A stretch of DNA of 64,000 nucleotides from the NCBI GenBank assembly GCA_036387135.1, contig DASVUH010000076.1, positions 1 through 64,000 of the forward strand, given 5' to 3'. The stretch's first letter is position 1. Each line of letters starts with the position of its first letter. The position numbers and the translations under genes are program-made. Positions 43,492 to 52,413 of the stretch are shown here, piece by piece. The notes under the pieces are model-generated. The model saw only the letters and a list, made by a program, of their open reading frames with translations. It was not told the DNA's origin and ran no database searches. The DNA comes from JALZCH01 sp036387135. GTDB lineage: Bacteria; Acidobacteriota; Blastocatellia; Pyrinomonadales; Pyrinomonadaceae.

Positions 43492-45855
43492 ATGAAACTG
43501 ATCAGTCGCTATATTTTGCCTTTTTCGGCGATTCTGCTTTTTGTCGGAGCAGCATTGTTGCTGACTAATCTTTTCTGGTCTATTTTCCAGGCAATTCCGG
43601 CTCTTCTCTTTTTCGTCTCAATTTCTTTGACCGCTTGGTTATATGGTAGAAACGCCGGTTTCATCGCCAGTTTTTTATCTGTTTGCGTGATAAATGTCTT
43701 TTTGTTTTCACCTCAATTCGTAATTGATTTGAGTTCTGAGGGACTCATTCGCAGCACTCTTATTTTTGCCGTCGGACTGACTTTAAGCTGGCTGACGACC
43801 GCACATAAAAAATCCGAGCTTGAAAGATCACGGTTAAATGTCGAGGTCGAAAATCAACGCAGAAGGCTTTCCGATATTATTTCCAGCGTTCCCGGCGTCG
43901 TTTGGGAGGCTTGGGGGCAGCCCGACAAAAATTCGCAAAGAATAGATTTCATCAACGATTACGTTGAAACAATGCTCGGCTACACAATCGAAGAATGGCT
44001 CGCCCAGCCGAATTTCTGGCTGACGATTGTTCATCCCGATGATAAAGAAGAAGCGGCGCGGCGCTCGTTTGAGCATTTTTCCAAAGGCGGCGCTGATACG
44101 AACACATTTCGCTGGATAAGAAAAGACGGGCGCGAGATTTGGGTTGAATCTCATTCAATCGTTATTACTGATGAAGCCGGAAAACCAATCGGAATGCGCG
44201 GCGTCACGCTCGATATTAGCGAACGCAAGGAAGCCGAGAAATCCATAAAGATTTCGGAGAAACGTTTTCGCAAGCTGGTCGAGCAATCGCCTATCAGCAC
44301 GCAGGTTTTCTCGGCTGACGGTCGAACGATTTTGACTAACTCCGCGTGGGAAAAATTATGGGGCGTGACGCTCGCAGATTTGCCCGATTACAACATTCTC
44401 GAAGACGAACAGCTTGTCGAGCGCGGCATAATGCCGTACATCAAAAAGGCGTTTGAAGGAACGCCGACAACAATTCCGTCAATTCCCTATTATCCCGACC
44501 GGGGCGATTTTATAAATCAACCGCGCTGGGTGGAAGCCTTTATTTATCCGGTCAAAGACGAACAAAATCGCGTGCGCGAAGTCGTCCTGATGCACGAAGA
44601 CATTACCGAGCGCAAAGAAATCGAAAAAGAACGCGAGCTGATTTTAGAGCGCGAGCAAGCGGCGCGTTTGAAAGCCGAAGAAGCAAATCGCGTCAAAGAC
44701 GAGTTTCTGGCGACGCTTTCACACGAGCTGCGAACACCGCTGACCGCGATTCTCGGCTGGTCGCAGATGCTTTCCAACGGCTCTCTTGACGAAGAAACCG
44801 TTAAATACGCCATTGAAGTTATCGGGCGCAACGCGCGCAATCAAAGCCAGCTTATCAACGATATTCTCGATGTTTCGCGGATTATCACGGGAAAATTGCG
44901 AGTCACGGTTAAACCGATTGAAATAAAATCCGTCGTCGAATCGGCAATTGAAGCCGTGCAGATTTCGGCTGATTTGAAAAACATTAATATCAATTTTAAA
45001 TACGACGACCGGCTACAAACAATTAAAGGCGACGCCGACCGTTTGCAGCAGGTTTTCTGGAATCTGCTTTCAAACGCAATCAAGTTTACGCCTCAGGGCG
45101 GAGCCGTAAAAATCGAGGCGGAAAAATTGCCGACGCACGTTCGCGTTTCCGTCAGCGATACCGGGCAAGGAATCGAACCGGAATTTTTGCCTTATGTTTT
45201 CGACCGCTTTCGTCAAGCCGACGGTTCAAGCACCAGACAGCACGGCGGTTTGGGTCTGGGCTTGGCAATTGTTCGGCATCTTGTCGAGATTCACGGCGGG
45301 ACGGTTAGCGTTGCGAGCGAAGGCGTTGGGAAAGGCTCGACTTTTACTGTTGATTTGCCTCTAAATTTTGAAATCGAATCGCCGGTTTCGGAATCTGAAA
45401 ACAATTTTCCGCAGGAAACGGCTCAAAATCTTTCGCTTGAAAACAAAACCGCGCTTCCGCTCAATAATTGCTGCATACTTTTAATCGAAGACGACCCGGA
45501 TTCGTTGGAATTAGTGACTTTTCAGCTTGAACAAAGCGGCGCGAGCGTGACCAGGGCGGCTTCGTCGCCTGAAGCCTTAGAAATTTTTAAAACCAAAAGA
45601 TTCGACGTTCTTATCAGCGACATCGGAATGCCTGACGAAAACGGCTACGAATTTATTCGGAAGGTTCGCGCTCTCGACGCGGAAAACGGCGGTTTAACGC
45701 CCGCCATCGCCCTGACCGCATATGCGAGCAGCAAAGATCGTTCGGAAGCGCTCGAAGCAGGATTTCAAACACATCTTGCCAAGCCGGTTGATAAAGAAAC
45801 TTTGATTGTAGCGGTTTCTTCCCTGATCGAAGGTCAAAAACTGCTTTCAAACTAA
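43492..45855 (+). CDS. Hybrid sensor histidine kinase (DUF4118-like, PAS, PAS, HisKA, REC)
   Basis: A 787-residue sensor. Four membrane helices at 8-100 resemble the KdpD-like DUF4118 module. Two PAS domains follow (about 125-245 with DFINDYVETMLGYTIEEWL, and 255-375). The dimerisation domain has His411 in ATLSHELRTPLTAILGW, and the ATPase domain has NLLSNAIKFTP and GLGLGLAIVRHLV. The C-terminal receiver has CCILLIEDDPDS, phospho-acceptor Asp in VLISDIGMPDENG and HLAKPVD. A phosphorelay to an external Hpt protein or receiver is expected. Its stop codon overlaps that of the convergent Ser/Thr kinase gene. Confidence 0.94.
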   Translation: MKLISRYILPFSAILLFVGAALLLTNLFWSIFQAIPALLFFVSISLTAWLYGRNAGFIASFLSVCVINVFLFSPQFVIDLSSEGLIRSTLIFAVGLTLSWLTTAHKKSELERSRLNVEVENQRRRLSDIISSVPGVVWEAWGQPDKNSQRIDFINDYVETMLGYTIEEWLAQPNFWLTIVHPDDKEEAARRSFEHFSKGGADTNTFRWIRKDGREIWVESHSIVITDEAGKPIGMRGVTLDISERKEAEKSIKISEKRFRKLVEQSPISTQVFSADGRTILTNSAWEKLWGVTLADLPDYNILEDEQLVERGIMPYIKKAFEGTPTTIPSIPYYPDRGDFINQPRWVEAFIYPVKDEQNRVREVVLMHEDITERKEIEKERELILEREQAARLKAEEANRVKDEFLATLSHELRTPLTAILGWSQMLSNGSLDEETVKYAIEVIGRNARNQSQLINDILDVSRIITGKLRVTVKPIEIKSVVESAIEAVQISADLKNININFKYDDRLQTIKGDADRLQQVFWNLLSNAIKFTPQGGAVKIEAEKLPTHVRVSVSDTGQGIEPEFLPYVFDRFRQADGSSTRQHGGLGLGLAIVRHLVEIHGGTVSVASEGVGKGSTFTVDLPLNFEIESPVSESENNFPQETAQNLSLENKTALPLNNCCILLIEDDPDSLELVTFQLEQSGASVTRAASSPEALEIFKTKRFDVLISDIGMPDENGYEFIRKVRALDAENGGLTPAIALTAYASSKDRSEALEAGFQTHLAKPVDKETLIVAVSSLIEGQKLLSN

Positions 45856-48272
45856 AGCGATTTCATCGGAAAACCGATATTTCTCAGCAAATTTTCAAAG
45901 CGCGAATCGTTTCTCGCCAGATCGAACATCGGCTCGACTTTCAAAAACGGCATAAATCCCGAACGTTCTTCAAATGCTTTTTCCAGCGATTCAAACGTTT
46001 TGTCTGAATCGTCTAAACCCAAATAAATCATTGCGAAATTGTATGCCGGAACATATTGCCGTTTAGCAATTTCGCGTAAATTCTCTAAAATCTCAATCGC
46101 TTTCGGGCGCTCATTGGCGCGGGCGTAGGCAAAGCCCAGATACGAATCAAATGCAGTAATTCCATTGGAAACCGCAACCGCTTTGTTCAATGCGGTAATT
46201 GCGTTTTCGAGCTTTCCCTGCTGCAAAAAGGCGAGTCCGAGATTGCGATAAGCAAATGTGGAATATTTATCGAGTTCGAGCGCTTTGTTGCATTCTTCAA
46301 TCGCTTTATCGTAATCGCGGGCGAAATAATAGGCGTAACCGAGGCTGACGTGCGCGAACGGCGAAAGCGGGTCGAGCTGCTGCGCGATTAGACATTTGCT
46401 GATCGCCTCATCGTGACGACCGACGGCTTTCAGATAAAAACCGTAGCCGTCGTGGGCGTTCGGATAATTGGGGCTAAGTTGTAATGCGCGTTTGAATTGG
46501 CGTTCGGCTTCGGCAAAATTCCAATCGTAGAGCAAATGCGCGAAACCCATTGTCGAATGCGCTTCAGCCAGCGCGTCGTCGAGTTCGAGAGCCTTGACCA
46601 GAGCGGCTTTTGCCTTCGGATAAGCCTTGCGCGGCGCCCAGCCGCCGGTTGAAGAACCGAGAAAACAATATGCTTCGGCAAGACCCGAATGAGCGAGCGC
46701 GTAATTCGGGTCTAAATCAATCGCCTTTTGAAAATACCCGATGCCTTTTTTTATCCAACTTTCCGTTCGCTTGGAGGTGACAAAATAGCGCCCTTTCAAA
46801 TAAAACTGATAAGCCTCGGTGTTTTCGGTATAACGTTGGGCAAGTTTTTTCTTCTCTTCGCCGGTCAGTTTCAGCTTTAAATTCTCGCTGATGTCTTCGG
46901 CAATATCGTCGAGCAGAGTAAAAATATCGGTCATCTCGCGCCGGTATTGATCGCCCCAGATTTGCGCTTCATTGGCGACATCAACCAGCTCAGTTCTGAC
47001 AACCACCGAATCGCCGATTTTCACGATTCTTCCGGCGAAAATTGCGCGCACGCCAAGCTCGCGCCCGATTTCCTGCAAATCGGTTTCACGCCCTTTGTAG
47101 CGAAAAACCGTGCTGCGCGGCACGACTCGCAGTTTCGGCAGCTTGGAAAGCGAATTGATGATGCATTCAGTGATGCCGTCCGAAAGATACTCGGTTTCGA
47201 CTCCCGCGTCGCCATTGACAAACGGCAAAACGGCGAGCGAGTCAATCGCCTTGCGAGTGCGTGTTTTGCGCGTGGAAATGCGAGTTTTAGACAAAATTTG
47301 AGTCGGGTGTTCGGAAGGCAGAATCTTCGTAGTAACGCTCAATCCCTCGTTTGAGTCGTGAATGCGCTGTAATTCAATTTCAAATTCGAGCCGTTGCCTG
47401 ATTCGTTTTAAATCGCTCATAAAATCCGTCATCGCCTGATAACGTTTTTCGAGGTCTTTTTCGAGAGATTTAGCAACAATCAATTCGAGATCGGACGGCG
47501 CATTTTTGACAAAATCGGAAATCGGCTTCGGGTCAACTTTCAAAATTGCGGCAATAATATCGCTGACGGTCGCGCCCGAAAACGGCAGACGCCCGGCAAT
47601 CGTTTCGTAAATCACCACGCCGAGGCTAAAAATGTCGCTTCGCCCGTCAACAGTCAAACCGCGAGCCTGTTCGGGCGACATATAACTCGCCGTCCCGATA
47701 ATCATTCCGGGAATTGTTGATTGCGGAATGCGGATTTCGGATTGCGGATTTTTATGAGGCGATTGCATTAAAGTTTCAGCCTCAGCATTCCGCATTTCAA
47801 CGAGCTTGGCGATACCGAAATCCAGAACTTTTACGTAACCGTCGCTGCGAATCATTATATTTTCGGGTTTTACGTCGCGGTGAACGATTCCCGCTTCGTG
47901 CGCGGCAACGAGCGCGTTGGCGACCTGAACGGCGATGTCGAGAGCTTCCGCCAAGCTGACGGACGTTTTTTGCATTTTTTGGCGAAGCGTTTGTCCTTCG
48001 ACAAATTCGGTGGCGATGAAATGAATATTATCGTGTTCGCCGATGTCGAAAATCGTCAAAATGTTCGGGTGATTAAGCGCCGAAGCGGCGTGCGCCTCCC
48101 GCATAAAACGCTCAATCGCCGAATCGCTCCGAATCAGGTTTTCAGGCAGAATCTTAAGAGCGACATCACGCCGCAGGCGCGTATCGCGGGCGCGATAAAT
48201 CTCACCCATTCCGCCCGCTCCGATTACGGACTGAACTTTATAATGACCGAGATTTTCGCCAATTTTCAGCAC
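45852..48272 (-). CDS. Ser/Thr protein kinase with FlgO-like domain and TPR repeats
   Basis: An 806-residue protein. The Hanks-type kinase has the P-loop GAGGMGEIYRARD, Lys40 in VALKIL, catalytic HRDVKPENIMI (about 130) and DFGIAK. No membrane helix is visible between kinase and sensor. Then come a FlgO/TolB-N-like domain (LAVLPFVNGDAGVETEYLSD, IFAGRI) and nine or so TPR units (LDPNYALAHSGLAEAYCFLG, LSPNYPNAHDGYGFYLK). The C-terminal half is paralogous to the protein at 39646. GTG start. It is expected to phosphorylate a local regulator. Confidence 0.93.
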   Translation of the reverse strand: MLKIGENLGHYKVQSVIGAGGMGEIYRARDTRLRRDVALKILPENLIRSDSAIERFMREAHAASALNHPNILTIFDIGEHDNIHFIATEFVEGQTLRQKMQKTSVSLAEALDIAVQVANALVAAHEAGIVHRDVKPENIMIRSDGYVKVLDFGIAKLVEMRNAEAETLMQSPHKNPQSEIRIPQSTIPGMIIGTASYMSPEQARGLTVDGRSDIFSLGVVIYETIAGRLPFSGATVSDIIAAILKVDPKPISDFVKNAPSDLELIVAKSLEKDLEKRYQAMTDFMSDLKRIRQRLEFEIELQRIHDSNEGLSVTTKILPSEHPTQILSKTRISTRKTRTRKAIDSLAVLPFVNGDAGVETEYLSDGITECIINSLSKLPKLRVVPRSTVFRYKGRETDLQEIGRELGVRAIFAGRIVKIGDSVVVRTELVDVANEAQIWGDQYRREMTDIFTLLDDIAEDISENLKLKLTGEEKKKLAQRYTENTEAYQFYLKGRYFVTSKRTESWIKKGIGYFQKAIDLDPNYALAHSGLAEAYCFLGSSTGGWAPRKAYPKAKAALVKALELDDALAEAHSTMGFAHLLYDWNFAEAERQFKRALQLSPNYPNAHDGYGFYLKAVGRHDEAISKCLIAQQLDPLSPFAHVSLGYAYYFARDYDKAIEECNKALELDKYSTFAYRNLGLAFLQQGKLENAITALNKAVAVSNGITAFDSYLGFAYARANERPKAIEILENLREIAKRQYVPAYNFAMIYLGLDDSDKTFESLEKAFEERSGFMPFLKVEPMFDLARNDSRFENLLRNIGFPMKSL

Positions 48273-48378
48273 GATAACAATTCAAAAATTATAACATTTA
48301 TTTCATCTATGAAACAGCTTTCTCAGGCGATTGTTTTGCAGTATTTATCGGTATGAAAAACGTTTGAAAACGAAAGCA

Positions 48379-48406
48379 AAAAGCGGTCGAAAATTCGCCC
48401 GCTTTT
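48379..48406 (-). terminator. Terminator of the sdh operon
   Basis: AAAAGCGG (48379-48386) and CCGCTTTT (48399-48406) form a stem just after the sdhB stop at 48428 on the minus strand, with further weak pairing in the 12-base loop. On the minus strand a T-run follows. Confidence 0.7.
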
Positions 48407-48427
48407 CCCGATAAATTATTCGTTTCG

Positions 48428-49234
48428 CTATTTTCTGAGCCAACCGAAAAGCCCGTGAATCGTCACTTCGCGATTTGTCTCGTAAATCGCTCTGGTGAGC
48501 GGAATTGACATCGGGCAAACCTGCACGCAATTTTGCGCGTTGCCGCAATTGGCGATGCCGTCGTCTTCCATTAGCGCCGAGAGCCGTTCGTCGCGCGTGA
48601 TTTTGCCGGTCGGGTGCATATTTTGATAACGTACCTGCGCGATTGCCTGCGGTCCGATGTAATTGTCCTCGTGATATTGCGGACAGGCTTCGAGACAGCA
48701 GCCGCACGTCATACAACGCGAATAAGCGTAACGCTCGTTGGCGACTTCAGGCGACATTTTCGGTCCCGGTCCTAAATCATAAGTTCCGTCCAGCTCGACC
48801 CAGACTTTCGTGCGTTTCAGATGCTGAAACATCTGCGCCCGATCAACGACCAAATCGCGTACGTTCGGAAATTTCGACATAGGTTCGAGCGTGATTTCAT
48901 TGCCGCCCGCTTCCGACAACAGTTGGTCAACCAGCGCCGAACACGATTGACGCACACGCCCGTTAATGACCATCGTGCAAATCCCGCAAACCTGTTCGAG
49001 ACAATTCATCTGCCAGACGGGCGGCGTCGTCTGCTTGCCCTCTGCCGTCACGGGATTTTTGCGGATTTCCATCAAAGCCGAAATCACATTTAAATTCGGG
49101 CGATAAGGAATTTCAAACGTTTCCCAATATTGCTCCGCGCCCATTTTCTCGCGCCGCCTGATTTTAAATCTAACCGTTTGCGGCGGCGTAAAGTCTTTTG
49201 CTTTTCCGTTTGCATGTCCGTTCGTTACGCTCAT
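48428..49234 (-). CDS. sdhB: Succinate dehydrogenase iron-sulfur subunit
   Basis: A 268-residue subunit of complex II. The [2Fe-2S] ligands are in CLEQVCGICTMVINGRVRQSC-like order (C-x4/5-C-x2-C...C, about 78-98), and the two further clusters are bound by CMTCGCCLEACPQ (about 173) and CGNAQNCVQVCPM (about 233). It carries electrons from the flavoprotein to the quinone in the membrane. It is last in the operon, and its ATG overlaps the stop codon of the Uma2 gene (ATGA), which means translational coupling to a gene of unrelated function. Confidence 0.97.
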   Translation of the reverse strand: MSVTNGHANGKAKDFTPPQTVRFKIRRREKMGAEQYWETFEIPYRPNLNVISALMEIRKNPVTAEGKQTTPPVWQMNCLEQVCGICTMVINGRVRQSCSALVDQLLSEAGGNEITLEPMSKFPNVRDLVVDRAQMFQHLKRTKVWVELDGTYDLGPGPKMSPEVANERYAYSRCMTCGCCLEACPQYHEDNYIGPQAIAQVRYQNMHPTGKITRDERLSALMEDDGIANCGNAQNCVQVCPMSIPLTRAIYETNREVTIHGLFGWLRK

Positions 49235-49839
49235 AATTGTTCGATTTCAAATTCAACTAAATCGTAAATATCCTGAAGCTGTAAAGTCATTTCAATTGTT
49301 TCAAAAGTAACGGTGCTTTCAATTCCGATTGTCGCTAAATACCTCCAACTGCCGTCAGTTTGCCGTATAAATTGCTCGACGACTGTTCTATCCTGCGAAA
49401 CTAAAATATATTCTTGAAAAGATTCGAGCGTTTGATACGACCAAAACTTTTCGGCGCGGTCTTTAGCTTCAGTGCTGCCGGAAAGAACCTCAATCAAAAC
49501 CAGCGGATTTTCGATAACATCTCTCCGCTCTTTGACAAAATGCGGCTTTCCGCAAATGATTACAACGTCCGGGTAAAAAAACTTGCCGCGTTTTGAAATC
49601 CAAATCTTCATCTCGCTCGGTAAAACGCGGCAGTCGCGCTTGCGAAGCAGGGGCGATAACAATGTCGTTAGATTTGAAACAATCTGAATATGATTGATAT
49701 TCGCGCCGACCATTTCCGGCGGTTCGCCGTGCAGCGGAACCATTACGCCGTGCCAGTATTCGCTTTTGTATTCGGCTTTTTCTTCAAGCTCCAAATACTC
49801 TTCCGGCGTTAGTTTTTTTTGTTTCAGTTTAGCTGGCAT
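49231..49839 (-). CDS. Uma2-family putative endonuclease inside the sdh operon
   Basis: A 202-residue protein of the Uma2 (DUF820) group of restriction-endonuclease-like folds: LTPEEYLELEEKAEYKSEYW, then FYPDVVIICGKP with the catalytic-type aspartate, VLIEVLSGSTEAKDRAEKF with the Glu, and EYILVSQD. The family is common in cyanobacteria and often multi-copy; the real function is unknown. Here it begins 2 bases after the sdhA stop and overlaps sdhB by 4 bases, so it depends on the sdh transcript. A tight in-frame insertion into a core metabolic operon is unexpected. Confidence 0.9.
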   Translation of the reverse strand: MPAKLKQKKLTPEEYLELEEKAEYKSEYWHGVMVPLHGEPPEMVGANINHIQIVSNLTTLLSPLLRKRDCRVLPSEMKIWISKRGKFFYPDVVIICGKPHFVKERRDVIENPLVLIEVLSGSTEAKDRAEKFWSYQTLESFQEYILVSQDRTVVEQFIRQTDGSWRYLATIGIESTVTFETIEMTLQLQDIYDLVEFEIEQL

Positions 49840-49841
49840 TT

Positions 49842-51875
49842 TTATCTTTCGTCGGTTTGCTTGCCGCCAGCCGCATCAATTGGCTTGCCTTGTTCGGCGC
49901 GCGTTTTCGATTCTTCCGGGTCAATTAATTCGCCTTTCGGCTGCGACCAGATTTTTTCCGCCGTTAAATTTTCGGGTTTTTGATTGTAACCGGCTTCGAC
50001 GATTTGCGCCGCGCCGTCTTTGACGGGCAAACCCGAAGCGGCGGCTTGTCCGGCGACAGCCAGAGTTTCCTGTTCCTGCTTGCCTTTATCGGTTTTGCCT
50101 TTCGAGTAATCGCGTTTGCGCGGGACGATTAAACCGATGTCAACCGCCTCGTAACTCAAAACCGGACCTTCGCCCGAATATTCGGCGATTGTGGTTTTCA
50201 AAAATTGCTCGTCGTCGCGGTTCGGGAAATCCGGTTTGTAATGCGCGCCGCGCGATTCGTCGCGGTTTAGAGCGCCGAGCGTAATGACGCGCGCGAGTTC
50301 GAGCATATTTTTAAGCTGTCTCGCGTGCGGCAGCGCTTGCGTCGCCCAGAGATTGGAATCGTAAATCGAAATGCGTTTGAAACGATCTTGCAGTTCGATC
50401 AATTTTTCGTCCGTCGCGCGAAGGCGGTCATTGTAGCGAACGACCGTCACATTATCGGTCATCCATTTGCCCATTTCTTCGTGCAGTTTGTATTGATTTT
50501 CGCCGCCCGATTGTTTCAACAATTGATCGTTGATTTCCTGCTGGCGTTTTACTTCCGCCGCGTGAATGCCGTTGGTTTCCGTGCCGTTTCTTTCCACGTT
50601 TTGCGCGTATTCAATCGCTGCGGGCGCGGCGACGAAACCGCCGTAAACGCACGAAACCAGAGAATTCGCTCCCAAACGATTAGCGCCGTGAATCGAATAA
50701 TCGCATTCGCCAGCCGCGAGCAATCCGGGAATGTTTGTTCTTTGATTGTAATCAACCCAGAGTCCGCCCATCGAATAATGCACACCCGGAAAAATCCGCA
50801 TCGGGACGTGTCGCGGATCGTCGCCGACAAACATTTCGTAGATTTCCAGAATCGCGCCCAATTTGCGAGTCAGAGTTTCAGCCGGAATATGCGTTAAATC
50901 GAGGTAAACCTGATTCTCGCCGTTGATTCCCATTCCTTCCAGACAAACCTGGAAAATCTCGCGCGTAGCGATGTCCCGCGGGACGAGATTGCCGTAAGCG
51001 GGATATTTTTCTTCGAGGAAATAAAAACGATCCGATTCGGGAATATCGCGCGGATTGCGTTTGTCGCCGACGTTTCTCGGAACCCAAACTCTGCCGCCTT
51101 CGCCGCGAGCCGATTCCGACATTAAACGCAGTTTGTCTTCGCCGGGAATCGAAGTCGGGTGAACCTGAATAAATTCGCCGTTCGCGTATTTCGCCCCTTG
51201 AATGTAAGCGGCGGCGTTGGCGCTTCCCGTGCAAACCATTGAATTGGTTGATTTACCGAAAATCAAACCGGGTCCGCCGGTCGCCATAATCACCGCGTCG
51301 GCTGGAAACGCTTTTAATTCGAGCGAGTTTAAATCCATCGCCACCACGCCGCGACAAACCTGATGATCATCCAGGATGAGCGACAGCATTTCCCAGCCTT
51401 CGTATTTATTGACTATGCCTTCCGTCTCGTAGCGGCGCACTTGTTCGTCAAGCGCGTAAAGAAGCTGTTGCCCGGTCGAGGCTCCGGCAAACGCGGTGCG
51501 ATGATGTTTTGTGCCGCCGAATCTGCGAAAATCCAGAAGACCTTCGCGGGTGCGGGAAAACGGAACACCCATCCGGTCGAATAAATAAATAATCGAAGGC
51601 GCGGCTTCGCACATTGCTTTGACGGGCGGTTGATTCGCCAGAAAATCGCCGCCGTAAACCGTGTCGTCAAAATGCTCGGCGGTCGAATCGCCTTCGCCTT
51701 TGGTGTTGACCGCCCCGTTGATTCCGCCCTGCGCGCAAACCGAGTGCGAGCGTTTAACGGGAACGACCGACAGCAAATCAACCGTGTGACCTTTTTCGGC
51801 GATTTTCATAGCCGCCGCAAGTCCCGCCAAACCGCCGCCGATAACCGCAATTCTGATTCCGTTTTTCCCAGCCAT
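49842..51875 (-). CDS. sdhA: Succinate dehydrogenase flavoprotein subunit
   Basis: A 677-residue flavoprotein. FAD-binding VIGGGLAGLAAAMKIAEKG opens the protein, and RSHSVCAQGGINGAVN holds the histidine that normally binds FAD covalently. The substrate segment HYSMGGLWVDYNQRTNIPGL and RLGANSLVSCVYGG are standard. It oxidises succinate to fumarate in the TCA cycle. Longer than the E. coli enzyme and of the SdhCAB type seen in Bacillus and other menaquinone users. The TA pair lies between it and sdhC, with 18 bases before its ATG. Confidence 0.97.
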   Translation of the reverse strand: MAGKNGIRIAVIGGGLAGLAAAMKIAEKGHTVDLLSVVPVKRSHSVCAQGGINGAVNTKGEGDSTAEHFDDTVYGGDFLANQPPVKAMCEAAPSIIYLFDRMGVPFSRTREGLLDFRRFGGTKHHRTAFAGASTGQQLLYALDEQVRRYETEGIVNKYEGWEMLSLILDDHQVCRGVVAMDLNSLELKAFPADAVIMATGGPGLIFGKSTNSMVCTGSANAAAYIQGAKYANGEFIQVHPTSIPGEDKLRLMSESARGEGGRVWVPRNVGDKRNPRDIPESDRFYFLEEKYPAYGNLVPRDIATREIFQVCLEGMGINGENQVYLDLTHIPAETLTRKLGAILEIYEMFVGDDPRHVPMRIFPGVHYSMGGLWVDYNQRTNIPGLLAAGECDYSIHGANRLGANSLVSCVYGGFVAAPAAIEYAQNVERNGTETNGIHAAEVKRQQEINDQLLKQSGGENQYKLHEEMGKWMTDNVTVVRYNDRLRATDEKLIELQDRFKRISIYDSNLWATQALPHARQLKNMLELARVITLGALNRDESRGAHYKPDFPNRDDEQFLKTTIAEYSGEGPVLSYEAVDIGLIVPRKRDYSKGKTDKGKQEQETLAVAGQAAASGLPVKDGAAQIVEAGYNQKPENLTAEKIWSQPKGELIDPEESKTRAEQGKPIDAAGGKQTDER

Positions 51876-51893
51876 AATTTTCCGTTAATATTT

Positions 51894-52139
51894 TTAGGCA
51901 AACTCTGCTACCGCGACATTCCGCTGCTTGGCAAAGCTCTTTCGATGCAGCTTTATTCGCTCAATTTCGTGCAAAGTTTCCGCCGTTAAATAGCTCTCTC
52001 CGCAATTTTGGCAAACCACTACGGGCACGTTTTCAATAATCAACAAATTCGCGCCTTTGCCGTAACTGCGCGTAACGTATTTAATTTGCGCTTCGTGTTT
52101 GCCACAAACGTCGCATTTTTTTTTATCCTTATTCAACAT
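51894..52139 (-). CDS. YgiT/MqsA-type zinc-finger antitoxin (short)
   Basis: An 81-residue protein with two cysteine pairs, CDVCGKHEA and VVCQNCGESY, in the YgiT/MqsA N-terminal zinc-binding fold. The helix-turn-helix part of long MqsA is missing; a helical tail (LHEIERIKLHRKSFAKQRN) remains. It overlaps the DUF4258 gene by 11 bases. Such pairs form type II toxin-antitoxin modules, with this as the antitoxin. Located between sdhC and sdhA. Confidence 0.85.
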   Translation of the reverse strand: MLNKDKKKCDVCGKHEAQIKYVTRSYGKGANLLIIENVPVVVCQNCGESYLTAETLHEIERIKLHRKSFAKQRNVAVAEFA

Positions 52140-52413
52140 ACACAGTTAAAATGATTAGCTTGCCAACAAACCCAAATTTTGTCACAACCACTACAAAATC
52201 AGTTCCGTTCAAACTTTGCCCGCGAACCAAATACTTAGCTTCTTTTGTTTCGCGGTCTTTTTGTCGCTCGACAATTTCTCCGGTCAAGATTGCATTTTCT
52301 ACATCGAAAATCGTTAATCCGTCATCATCCATTTCTTCGTCGGCGTGAATCGTCATCAAGTACTGGCGAAGACGGATTTTTTCGCGCATTCGTTTTAGTT
52401 CGCGCTCATACAT
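52129..52413 (-). CDS. DUF4258 toxin-like protein
   Basis: A 94-residue protein with the DUF4258 pattern: HADEEMDDDGLTIFDVENAI, TGEIVERQKD, KYLVRG and a final strand LIILTVYVE. DUF4258 proteins resemble RelE/MqsR mRNA-cleaving toxins and commonly precede a YgiT-type antitoxin, as here. Its ATG at 52413 shares one base with the sdhC stop (TAATG), so it should be translated by ribosomes ending sdhC. A longer frame extends into sdhC and is not needed. Confidence 0.85.
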   Translation of the reverse strand: MYERELKRMREKIRLRQYLMTIHADEEMDDDGLTIFDVENAILTGEIVERQKDRETKEAKYLVRGQSLNGTDFVVVVTKFGFVGKLIILTVYVE

